From Lunularia cruciata (Eukaryota > Streptophyta > Marchantiopsida > Lunulariales > Lunulariaceae), in the NCBI GenBank assembly GCA_948567375.1, contig OX419761.1, forward strand, positions 9,834,243 to 9,898,242: 64,000 nt of DNA, in the 5' to 3' direction. The notes under the pieces were generated by a model that did no database searches, was not told where the DNA came from, and worked only from the letters and a program-made list of their open reading frames with translations. The translations under genes were made by a program, and so were the position numbers. Positions 36,479 through 46,505 of this stretch are shown in pieces. The stretch's first letter is position 1. Every line of letters begins with the position of its first letter.

Positions 36479-37104
36479 TGTAATACTCCAAGGACAAGAG
36501 AAGAGAGAAAACATAAATTTCACACTCAATCCTCCGATGCTCCAAAGGAACACCTTCTCTTTATTATATAGACAAATAAGATCTCCTCTAAGGAAGCTCC
36601 ACCATAGGATTAGACACATAGATAGGTGACATATCAGCAAGCTCCACCCTTGGATTACTTACTTGGATGGGTGATATTTTGGTCCTGGTCCTATTTGGTT
36701 GGTCAAACAAGCTTTGATTAGAGGGAATCTTTTAAGGAATCTTCTTGTAGGAATCTCATAATCACATGGGTGAGGTACCATTAGAAAGCTCTCAATGAGA
36801 AAAAGCAAGAGGGAGAGAAGTTCAACCTCCCCTCCATTTGGAGAGGAGGGAGGTTTGCACATTTTCAAGGCCTAATTCATCCGTTTAGGCCTCCAAAATT
36901 GTCTTCAAAGATTTCAAGCATATTTTGGTTCCTACTCTATTAGTAGAAGGCCCTTTTTGGTGATACATCTTTCTGATCTATTTAGTCCTTCATGTGTAAC
37001 ATCCTTCTATATGATCTATTTTGTACATCATGTATAATAGTATTCCAAATTGTTACCAAACTAAATTTTACATCTAGATCATATGGCTAGCTCTTGGTAT
37101 TACA
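36479..37104 (-). repeat. Family C 5' LTR
   Basis: 626 bp. On the minus strand it starts TGTAATACCAAGAG at 37104 and ends CTTGGAGTATTACA at 36479, giving an inverted terminal match TGTAATAC/GTATTACA. A primer-binding site follows directly. Sequence right of 37104 is family B gag. Confidence 0.85.
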
Positions 37105-39261
37105 TCAGAGCACCGGTCACTAGTGTGACCAAATCTGTGGCAATGCTCACATTGTCTTTGTGTTGGCTGTGATGCACCAGAGATATCAGATCTGTTGCCC
37201 AGAGGGCACGTGCTCCTATGGTGAGGTCCACCACAAGTCCAACAAGCAACACCACTACTAGTTGCTTGTTGCTAACCCTAAAATGAAGGTAAGGGTCTAG
37301 CTACAATAAGGCCTCCACTTGCTCTATAAGATCTAGGTTGTCCACCCTGTCCTCAAAAACCATGCGTGGTGCACTCTACTACACTCTAGAAGAAGTAGAG
37401 GTCTCCCTACCAAATCCAGATGTCACCACTCTCTCCTCCACCATGTTGAGCTCAATACGCTCAGCCAACCAAAGACTATCACCAAAGTAGGCAAAGTAGC
37501 CTGTAACAATGTAGCATCATGGACTCTACTTCCCAAATCCTTGTCCAGTATCCCATACCAAAATTGGACTACCTAGGCCTTAGTAACTCATGAGTAAAAT
37601 TGATCAGCCGTCTCATGCAAGTGTATGCCTTGCGTAGGCTCTTCCATTGGAACTCTTGCAAGCTTCTCAACTTGTCAATCCGCACTCCCTGGTAGTTCTG
37701 CTTTAAATATAGGAAGAACTCTACCATGGGATTAAACCCCGGTACTACACCACCTCTTGTGGTAGTACCTCCACTCATAGTAGCACCATCTCCAAGAAAT
37801 CCATGAATGCTACTAGAGCTAGAACTCATGGGTACAACCAATCTATCCCTAGAAATTGAGCCAAAATAATGGGGACATAGTTTGGAGACCAATACTGTCT
37901 CCATAGCTCAATCTCCCCCAAGTGAGCTCTCTTTAACTCATGGTAGTCATCCATCAACAGACCCTCCAAATGCTAAAACAAACCCTTTTATACCATAATG
38001 GGTGTGAACAAAGTCGAGTTCCGCATCTACTACAAATCACACCAACTATCAAACTCCTTGATGAAGTCATCCAGCTCAATAGTATCCACTATACCAAAGT
38101 AATGCATGGGGTTTTTGGAGGCCCCATAGATCTTGTCCATGTCCCACAACAATGGTGCGGGCACACCAAGTGCACTCTCAATTGGGTCAGCTCTTGTGTC
38201 AAACACCAACGCGAAGTCAATCTCCTCCCTCATTGGGACCTAAGATATAGATTGATACCGAGCACCACTCCAAGTAAACCCAATGCGTACTGCAATGCTA
38301 TCTCTTCTGGAATCCCCAAAGAATTCCGTCATGACAACGTAACCAAGAACTGCAACACACAACTATAACCTCCGCAAGTACCCCATAAGTGCCAACACCA
38401 CCAAGTGCCAACACCTCCAAGTGCAAACACCACCAACTAAATGTCATCGACTAATGTTGCTCTAACAATAACAATTACACTAAGGGAAGGACAACCTGTA
38501 AATTACCATCACAACATGCACTCTCACGGTCTGCAGGTCATCATTTCATACCTCACCGGAGAGAAACACAAGTAGTCTGACTAGTCATCACTCCAGCCTC
38601 ACTACCGAGAGCACACCAAAGTACCAACGTTGTAAATTCAAGGCACCCCACACAAACATGGTGCACAAACATGAAGTAGAGAATGGAGGGGATCCAATCA
38701 CAAGAAGGCTAAACAAAAACCTTCCATCTCACCAATCAACACTAGATTGACTTTGCCACTATTTGGCATTTGACATAATTGGAGTACCTATCTACTTCTT
38801 GAGCTACAAGGATCATCAAGAATGGGATCAAAGTTCTTCTTGCCAAAATCTAACATAAACCCTTCACAAATTTTGACATAAATCTAATGCAAACATGACA
38901 TAAATCCCTAAATTTGGCTGACCATTAAATCCTCCACTAACTCTTCATTTGAGCCAAATCTGGAAAATGTGTTTTGTCCAATCTCTAATTCACGAGAGTG
39001 AGTTCACAACTCCACCTTCAATTTCACTTTCTGAGCTCAATTCGCACCAGATTGGTCTTGTGTTCCAATCTTGAGCTCAGAATCACAACTACCGCTTGAA
39101 ATCGACTCTCTCTGGCTCCAAATTTAGCCAGCGCTTCCGCACACAATCACTCCCAAGGAAATCAAAACTACGATCAAGGTACCACGATCCATCGGGCTTG
39201 GAGATACCACCACCACCCTCAGTTCATGCACCCAATTTCCCCCTAACTCTCTCCTCTTTGT
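37105..39261 (-). pseudogene. Family B leader and gag (minus)
   Basis: A leader (about 39261-38250) precedes gag. Gag pieces matching the plus-strand copy include DFALVFDTRADPIESALGVP (about 38220-38160), ETVLVSKLCPHYFGSISRD near 37900, and FLYLKQNYQGVRIDKLRSLQ with RKAYTCMRRLINFTHELL (about 37720-37575). A zinc knuckle CEHCHRFGHTSDRC-type lies at about 37112-37153. About 200 bp found downstream of the knuckle in the plus copy are missing where the family C LTR starts. The frame has many stops. Confidence 0.77.
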
Positions 39262-39676
39262 TGTAATCTGTTTGGTTACACAACTCAAATCACACTCAAT
39301 CATATCAGTACTTGATCTGTCACTCAATAATCTGCCAACAATTAGGCCTTGATTACAATCAAGCCACCCAACTCTAGCTAAGAGACTCCATGTGATGCTC
39401 GCCAGCTTTCTATCCACTCCAACCAGGAGCTCGAAGACTCAACAATAAAGAAGTGAACTCTCTAGAGCTGCACTCCCAGGGTATACTCTTGATTTTGACC
39501 TAGGTCTCACACCAATGGTCCCGTTGATGTTACACCCTATGGGACTCCACCGTGTAATCAGTACCCAAAATACAAAATCTGACTGACCGACCAAAAATAG
39601 TTTATACCTCTAACTACTATCATTGCTAACTCCAGTGTTCGAGCAATCTAGAGGTGAAGCTACAAATGGCATGACC
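39262..39676 (-). repeat. Family B 5' LTR (minus)
   Basis: Aligns with the LTRs at 13194-13645 and 57031-57482. On the minus strand it begins GGTCATGCCATTTGTAG (first base mutated) at 39676 and ends CAGATTACA at 39262. It is slightly shorter than the others (415 against 452 bp). Outside it the sequence turns unique. Confidence 0.78.
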
Positions 39677-41337
39677 CCGTTTCACATTTAGTGTTCTCAC
39701 CTCCCATACATTTCTTGATGGGAAGTCCTCAAATTCTATACTTCTGTTTTACCGTCCTAAAACGTGACCATCCATAAAGTTTGATGGGGTTTTCATAAAT
39801 TTCCACCTCTCGTATTCCATAAAGTTCATAAACTTTCCGTAAGGTTGGATTAGGAAAATGGAGAAGGAGCGACCTTAGCGGCCGCAAACCTCCCAAGAAA
39901 CAAGCACGGATGGAGCCTGTTGCCCCATCCTCAATGCCCAGCAAGGGGAAGGCACGCTATAGCTTCCCTTTGGCTAAGAAAGAGCCCAATCCCTTTTGAG
40001 TAATCAAGAGGGAGCTGAGCAAATTAGAAGAACTCTCTCTATAGATCAAATTACTTCACGAGGTAGGAGTACTAATAAGTAGCATTTTGGTAGTATGACA
40101 TAGAAAAGCTTAGAGAATACTATTGTCACCTTGTAGTCACCTTGCAAGCGGCTTGCTGAGCTCTAAGCTTTTCTCTACTTTTCCGAGGTGACTGTAGTAT
40201 TCCTTTTTCCTTGTCTTTCGAGGTATACTATTTTGGCATTTTGGCATTTTCGCCTTTTTGCCCTTTATTTCAAAAATGTAAACCGGAACGGTGTGCAGCA
40301 GAAGTTAATGCTCCGCCTCACTTTAGTAGAATGCACCTCCGCCTTCCTGTATTATCGTTTACTAGTTCTCGATCCATGAAATCGTTTGGATGCACATGAA
40401 CTTTGAATAAGTGAGGTATTCCATCCACGTATAGACAGGATCTTCTCCTGCCTTGATTTGCTGCCATATGGCAGAGACAAAATACAGATAGTACTAAGAT
40501 AAGCTCGAAACCCGCTCAGCTGGCGAGTTTTGAAGACACCGGTAATGAAGGGTACAGTTTGGCACGAGGCGACATGGAGAATGCAGCAAATGGTCGATAA
40601 ATTGGATGGTCGTGGGTATGGCCAGATGGATCAATCAGATCAACGTCCGGAATATCAAAGTAAATGCCCAGTCTATTTCTTTCGATGGAGAGCATAAAGT
40701 ATTGGACAGATCGGAAGATGTTATCAGCTTTAAAGAAAGTGGAAAGTCCACTTAGTAACTGGGAGCTCACCAACGATGAACAGATGAATCACTAAATTGG
40801 AGTAGCAGGAGCGTATAATGTCGAGTCAAAAAGGAAATTGAGATTATACTTCAACGACTAGAACAGACACGAATTGTAGTGTGTGCCTTCTGTGATATTG
40901 AATTTTGTTTACATCCTAAAAGGGGAAACTTCAACGAGTGAAGGTTTGCGGGAGATATACTGAAATTCTTGTTCCTTTCACCTTCTCCCGACGTGGGAGA
41001 TTAACGCGGTTTACATCGGTGCATTTAATCATTTTCCTCACGGCTGTAACATCTCCCTCTCAGTGTGAGCTGGGATGGTGATGCTGAATGTTTGTTTGCC
41101 CTACTCTAGAACCTAAAAAATTTACTAACAGTCGTCACCGAACATATGAGTGCACCTATAAGTCGCAATCTGAACAGTCACGCTGTTCGAGACGGGATGT
41201 GCAACATAGTCCACCTAGTCGTAAGTATACCAGGATGAGCTTGAGATCACGAATTCAGTGATCTACCTTGAAATGTGAGTTTGGACAAGGCGTTGGAACG
41301 GTCCGAGTTTCCAGCTTTCCTGAGAGTGAACTGTCGA
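39677..41337. other. Non-repetitive DNA 3' of the host gene
   Basis: The base composition is richer in G+C than the retroelement regions. No transposon protein is recognisable. It contains one orphan minus frame (40516-40773) and presumably the 3' untranslated region of the gene at 41338-42399. A short frame at 39729-39944 (minus) is not convincing. No RNA gene was seen. Confidence 0.5.
40516..40773 (-). CDS. Orphan 85-codon open frame, function unknown
   Basis: An uninterrupted minus frame encodes 85 residues with a mixed, protein-like composition, for example RNRLGIYFDIPDVDLIDPSG in the middle and HPIYRPFAAFSMSPR towards the end. I do not recognise the family. It lies 564 bp downstream of the methyltransferase-like gene on the same strand, so it could be part of that gene's 3' untranslated region, a separate small gene or exon, or chance. 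No signal peptide or membrane segment is seen. Confidence 0.2.
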   Translation of the reverse strand: MVSSQLLSGLSTFFKADNIFRSVQYFMLSIERNRLGIYFDIPDVDLIDPSGHTHDHPIYRPFAAFSMSPRAKLYPSLPVSSKLAS

Positions 41338-42399
41338 TTATTGCCAGTAATGAGCGTAGAATCCTCTCAGTCTAAGCTCAGCAAGCATGCGAGTAGCATC
41401 ATCTCTGGTCCATTCCTTCACAAATTCCCACTGGGTGTCGGGATGATAGTAGTGAATTTCTACGAAAAGCTCATCCACGATCTTAGCCATCTCCGGATCT
41501 TGAACCCATCGATACAGAATGGCCCATTCGCTGCCTTCGATGTCCATCTTCACCACCACAGTGTCCTCAGCGGTGAGCTTCAGATCCTCCTTAATAAATC
41601 GAGTGATATTTACCCATTTGTTATCGTCGATATCACCTGCAAACTTGTTGTAGGTTTTCATCCTGTTTACCATCCACTTGGGGATATACCCATACCGGGA
41701 CCTGAGTTTCTTCCAGCCGTGTTGGGAATCTGGAAGCCAATTCTTGTCCTCGTTGAATCCCTCTGGAAGCCTTAAAAGCCTGGGCTCTGCTTCAAAGGCA
41801 TGTACCTCAGTGAAGTCGCAGGGATATCTCTCCATAAACCACTTGATGCTGGTTTGAAACTTGTTCCCTCCCAAATCGATGTACACCCTTCTCTTGGGCA
41901 AGTTGAGATTTTCCCTCGTGCCCAAAAACCAGTGCTCGCTCATTGTCTTGTCATCCATGTCCCGAGTGAACTTCAGAGCAACTCCTCTTCTGTAGTTGTT
42001 CTCAGGATCCAATTTCTCGATCAAATGTCCCTTCACACGGCAGGAGGCTGGAGGCAGAGCCCACTTCATCTGCCTCCAAGCATCCTCCTCTAGTGTAGAA
42101 TGCCTTGTCCCATAGGAATCAGGCATATGCCCTTCTACTGTTTCGCAATCTGCAAAGCCTTTTGGTTGATGTTGTTCGTATATGTGCTCCTTGGCCCAGT
42201 TGGCCCTCATCTGCAGCGAGTACTGAATTCCCTTGAGGAGCTGCTCATGTACAGCTTGATGATGGAAGACGTGCACTCCTAGATCTATTGTGAAGTAGGC
42301 GATCAAAAACCATACTAGTCCCGCTGGTAGTGCCATAGATCGTATAGGTGAAAATAAACTGAAATGACCACCATTTCTCTTTGGGCTTAACACACCCAT
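41338..42399 (-). CDS. FkbM-type methyltransferase-like membrane protein (plant DUF7870-like)
   Basis: The one intact gene: 353 codons, single exon, ATG at 42399 with a G at +4, TAA at 41340-41338. Residues 22-44 (MALPAGLVWFLIAYF onward) form one hydrophobic segment after a short basic N-terminus, suggesting a type II anchor in the secretory pathway with a lumenal catalytic-like domain. VYIDLGGN at 172-179 resembles the SAM-binding motif I of FkbM-type methyltransferases. VVVKMDIEGSEW (271-282) matches their conserved DIEGxE block, and LFVEIHYYHP (301-310) the following strand. Plants have a family of such proteins of unknown substrate. My family label is from memory and the biochemical activity is inference. 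A second in-frame Met at residue 22 would keep the anchor. It is the only frame here with no decay, so it is probably under selection. Confidence 0.85.
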   Translation of the reverse strand: MGVLSPKRNGGHFSLFSPIRSMALPAGLVWFLIAYFTIDLGVHVFHHQAVHEQLLKGIQYSLQMRANWAKEHIYEQHQPKGFADCETVEGHMPDSYGTRHSTLEEDAWRQMKWALPPASCRVKGHLIEKLDPENNYRRGVALKFTRDMDDKTMSEHWFLGTRENLNLPKRRVYIDLGGNKFQTSIKWFMERYPCDFTEVHAFEAEPRLLRLPEGFNEDKNWLPDSQHGWKKLRSRYGYIPKWMVNRMKTYNKFAGDIDDNKWVNITRFIKEDLKLTAEDTVVVKMDIEGSEWAILYRWVQDPEMAKIVDELFVEIHYYHPDTQWEFVKEWTRDDATRMLAELRLRGFYAHYWQ

Positions 42400-45300
42400 C
42401 CTGTGTTCTTACGTCGGAAGCAGCTTGATCTCAGTCTGTTCACACGACAGATCAGTTCGGATATGCTCAAAATCATTTCCAACTTTGCATACAGTTCTGT
42501 ACGCAAGTACACACAAACTTCATCAGATAAGTTTTTCCCTGTTTCAATTCATCTAAGCAAATAATCCAACATAAACCAAGCAGAGGCGCTCTCATCTTCC
42601 AGGCTTTCAGTTGAGGCCAGCCAGATAAGAGTCAATCATGAATCATGACGATCACCGAGTCGATCCACGTTAAATCGGGAGTTTCAAATCATGGCACGGG
42701 CAGAGAGAGAGACAGAGGTGTCCGTCTGGAACACAGTTTAAATGTTTGTCTATTTACAGAGTCGTATCGGGTGAAATTCAGTCGAGGCTAACAGCGCTTC
42801 TCACCATGTTGTATGTCAAAGAGACTCAGTTAAGGGAGAGAACAACCAGCCTCTCTGAGTGTGTCGAGACTGAGCGCATTCAAAATGTGAAAATCTAAAA
42901 GAGCGAGACTATACAGCATATAGATTTATATAACGAGCACCTGACAGATAGGAGCGGCATGATATCCGGATCATCTTCGAGGCCCAAGATGGAGAGAGTG
43001 ACGATTGCCTTACTATTTCACGCGCTTCAAGAGAGGGGGCAGTCTAGAGGGACCTACAAGCAGGGAGAGTAGCTGGCAGCGACTAGACTCCTATCACGTC
43101 CGTTAACGTTCAATCTTTACAATTAATCCCTTGTACGATGATGATTGATTCCCAGGTCTCTCTAGATTCCTGGAAACATTTCGCTCTTGACATGATCCGT
43201 CTGATAGACATTTGAATCCGATGGAAGAAAGACCATGCAAATTCCTGTGTTCCATTGCCCTCTAAAACCCCAGCGGGAACGAGCTAGACATGGTGTCTGT
43301 CAAATCCATTCAACTCCATATATTTCGCTCATAAGAAACACGTCGCAATTTGCGCGTGAGAGATTCAGTACTGACCAGAGTAGATTGTACGGAACGTTTG
43401 AATACATCTGCACTCCTGCAGTCCCAAACTCTGCCGGCAACTCTCTTCCTTGCTTATCTCCTACTCCGTCCCTCTCTATTTCTTCCCTTCTTTCATTCTC
43501 CACCTCAATTAGAGCGAGCAGGTCATCAAAATCTCAAACTCCGCTTGAGGAGAAAGGATGATCCGCAGAAGCTCGTAAAAGCAAAGCTTTACAAGATCGA
43601 GATCGAACACTCACCCACTCGGTAGATACTGAATATAACCTCCGAGGGATAGATGGAAATATATACCTCGAATTCAGAGTGCCAGTGGTCCATTCCGTAC
43701 TGATTAGTATTCGCCAGGCCATTGGCGCTCCGATCAGTGCAACGAGAGGGCGGGCGGATACTGTTCTGCTTGTGATCAGTGCCGGTTAGTACTTTGTAGC
43801 GATCACGTGAATTGTGGAGCATGATCCGAACTCCATGTAAAGTTAGGACTCTACAGCGGTCCCTGAGCTCCACGGTTTTGCTTCATTTGTAGCACGTTAT
43901 ATTTCTAAAATATTCTGAGGAAAAACCTGAAACCCGGGATTCAGCCACGCGACAAATCTACAACTGTATGGCGTGTCACATGACAAGAATATGGCGATTG
44001 TACATCGTTCTCTCATCCAACAATAGGTGCTGTTGTCAATTTTGTGTACTTTTAGGAACTCAACCTACTTTAAGGGCCCCTAAATTGCTGACATTGCTCT
44101 CGATAGTTAAGTACGGAATGTAAGAGCTATTTAATTGGCATAACATAATACCGACTGCTCAAATTTGGCTATCTGACTGCTCAAATTCCAAATTGAGTGA
44201 GTGCTTTGATTGTATGTTTTTTAGATCTAGACCAGGTGTGATATTCTTGACACTGTATTTGCTTGAAGCTACTTATTTGGGGGAGAGACTTTTGTCTCTT
44301 CCTTGTACAGCTTGACGGGGTCTTCCCGTCCTTCATGTGTTTTACGTGATCCTCTTTCTGCTTATAGGACCCAAATGAGGCCATCTAAACTGGTCTGATG
44401 AACTGACATGTATCATGTTAGTGGGCCCACCATTACCTGGTCTTGCCTCTGTCCACATTAAGATTGATGCCATGATAAGTACCACTGTGCTATGCATTCG
44501 TCTCTGTGCTCTCGAGCATCTTATGTCGAGACGTGTATCTCCACTGCAAATCTGCATATACACTTTGAGAATTGTTTAAATAACGAAAGGAGTGTTGTAT
44601 AAATCTCAGTTTGTGTCACTTGACGAAGAAAAATGAATTATACATATTAACTTTCGTAGCCTTGTACACTTTCTTTCTGACATATTGCATCAACTGTAAC
44701 TAGCAATGCTTAGTATCGGTAGCTATGGAAAGCGTGTATAGCGGTCCTTACTCCCATGTGCCCTGACAAGAACTTCGATTATCCACAGGAAAGAGAACCA
44801 CGTACACTGCAGAAATGGAACTGGTTATGAGGTCAAAGGGGGTATCAAATTTAGATTGTCCAGGACCGGAGAAATCAGAAAATTATTTTATAGGTAAAAT
44901 TGGTAAAACAAAACTTATGGGTAACACCAGGCGGTATATTAAGTTTCACCGTAATAATAAAATTTCGTGTAATTCGTAGCCAAAGAAATTATAGGTAATA
45001 TAAAACAGATCACCCGGAAAATCTATAATCTAAATTTGAAAGATGTGTAACCTAAGTTTGAAATACCTTTTCACCAAACAAATTTCCAGATTCTCCGATC
45101 CGTTCATTTTCTAATCGAATCCTTTATATGGCTATCCATAAATGAAATTACCAAATCACTACTCTACCCATAGAGATCCATCGAATCCAAGATTCGAAAA
45201 CCCTCAATAGGGGTTTTAATAAAAGGTTTATGGGTACTCCTAAAGATCTGCCAAAGATTTGACGGGCACTTTGTAAAACTTTTATGGGAGCTGGGGAAGA

Positions 45301-45879
45301 GAACTTTTGGAAAACATCTGGGCAGTCGGTAGAATTCCGTAAAATTTTGTAGAATCCGTAAAGCTGACCCACAAGAATTTATGATAACAGGTGCTTCCGT
45401 ATGCACCTTATCTTAACTTAAATTAATTTGAATTTGGAACTATATCCCATCAGATAGAGGGAAGCAGCCATCTTGGTTTCAATCAACCACGTCCGCCACA
45501 GTGCCACAGGGTTATTTTTGGTCTCCTTATTCAATTCGCAATAAGGTCATTTCTGTTCTCCTCCGCCACATTAGCAACATTTTAGTAAAGGACATTAGTG
45601 CCAGAAGTAGTCAATGCCGTGAATTTATGCATTAGCTTTGCATTGATAGTTGAGGACATTGATACATCATTGATGCTCATACCTTGAAGTCATTCGGGAT
45701 GTATGTTGCCATTTTGCTCATACCTTGAGGTTATTTGGGACATACTTGCATTCTGCTTTCATAGTGGAGGACATTTTGGGGGACATCCAGGATATCATTG
45801 GCGTTCATACCTTAACCCATTGGGAAATGCCAGGACCCGGTACTCATCAACAACAACTCACGAAGAATAGGTAAATATA
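42400..45879. other. Non-repetitive DNA 5' of the host gene; no further gene seen
   Basis: Immediately upstream of the minus-strand gene (42400-43620) the sequence has purine- and pyrimidine-rich runs (for example GAGAGAGAGACAGAGG near 42705 and a pyrimidine run near 43470-43500) typical of a plant 5' leader and promoter. I cannot place a transcription start. Open frames at 43235-43625 are low-complexity and I do not believe them. 44040-45400 is AT-rich with nothing recognisable. At 45640-45810 the phrase GCTCATACCTTGA recurs loosely with 'GAGGACATT', a short degenerate repeat. Confidence 0.5.
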
Positions 45880-46505
45880 TCTAAAGGGGATCAAAGCGGA
45901 TCTAGAGGATGAGAATGACTCTTCATATTTAGATGATTGGCTAGATGGTTTAGATGATTTTAGTGACAGGATAGAGCTCTTGCTAGAATGGTTGGAGTTT
46001 GCAAATTGCCAAACATATTTTGAACCAAGAGTTTCTTTTACTCATGGTTCTGAATTATGATGAAATATTTTAGAGATCTTGATCCAAAGGCTTTCAGACA
46101 ACTCACTTGAATGGATGTCCATTCCTTTTATGCTTTGGTGGATTTTATTAAAGATCATGTGGTATTTAGAAAAAACATACAAGAGAATTCAGACCCCTAC
46201 CTGGATCCAACTGGCCCTTACTCTTAACCAATTTGGTCCCCAAGGGAATGGGCCATGTGTTGCACACACCATGAATATATGGTGTCAGAGTATCAGGTCA
46301 ACAGTTGTATTCATTGGGAGTCATGATAGCCATTTTATCAATTCTTTGGAAGGAAGTGTGGTGGCAGAATTGAGATGAGAGAAGGAGTATTTCATCATTA
46401 TTTGCTAAAAATGGTTTCCAAAGATATGTGGGATTGGTGGATGGAACATTGTACTTCAACTTCTGTAGTGGAAAGTGTAACACTCTTCCACAATTAAGAC
46501 ATCCA
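45880..46505 (+). pseudogene. PIF/Harbinger-type transposase remnant
   Basis: An acidic N-terminal part (SYLDDWLDGLDDFSDRIELL, about 45927-45985) is followed by PTWIQLALTLNQFGPQGNGP (about 46196-46255), then VAHTMNIW, and after a frame change KNGFQRYVGLVDGTLYFNF (about 46408-46465). The WLQLAxTLxxxGxxGNGACV and YVGFVDGTLFP patterns are typical of PIF/Harbinger (nuclease-type) transposases, where the D of VDGT is catalytic. The rest of the DDE domain is missing because a minus-strand Copia element begins right after. Terminal inverted repeats were not found. Confidence 0.68.

Larger units (their letters stand above)
13194..39676 (-). mobile_element. Family B Ty3/Gypsy element split by families A and C
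   Basis: Composite entry. Minus-strand family B pieces appear in the correct order: LTR 39262-39676, gag 37105-39261, protease region 32230-34311, RT to integrase 13751-16894, LTR 13194-13645. The plus-strand copy at 57031-64000 serves as the guide. Between the pieces lie a family C fragment (34312-37104) and the family A element (16895-32229). I therefore read this as one family B element entered by later insertions, with deletions at the family A left edge and near the family C fragment. Its own outer target-site duplication could not be found (CCCGT right of 39676; ACCAC left of 13194). Confidence 0.68.

Noticed and set aside
37091-37112. A plus-strand Copia primer site in TTGGTATTACATCAGAGC.
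   Set aside because: TTACA there is the family C LTR start read in reverse, and CAGAGC belongs to adjoining family B gag. The real family C primer site is at 36466-36477.
43235-43625. Possible plus-strand coding frames of 91-108 codons upstream of the gene.
   Set aside because: Low-complexity serine/leucine-rich translation of pyrimidine-rich DNA, overlapping frames, no recognisable domain. More likely the promoter or leader of the minus-strand gene.
45640-45830. A tandem repeat array based on GCTCATACCTTGA.
   Set aside because: Only three loose, irregularly spaced copies; too weak to call an array or satellite.
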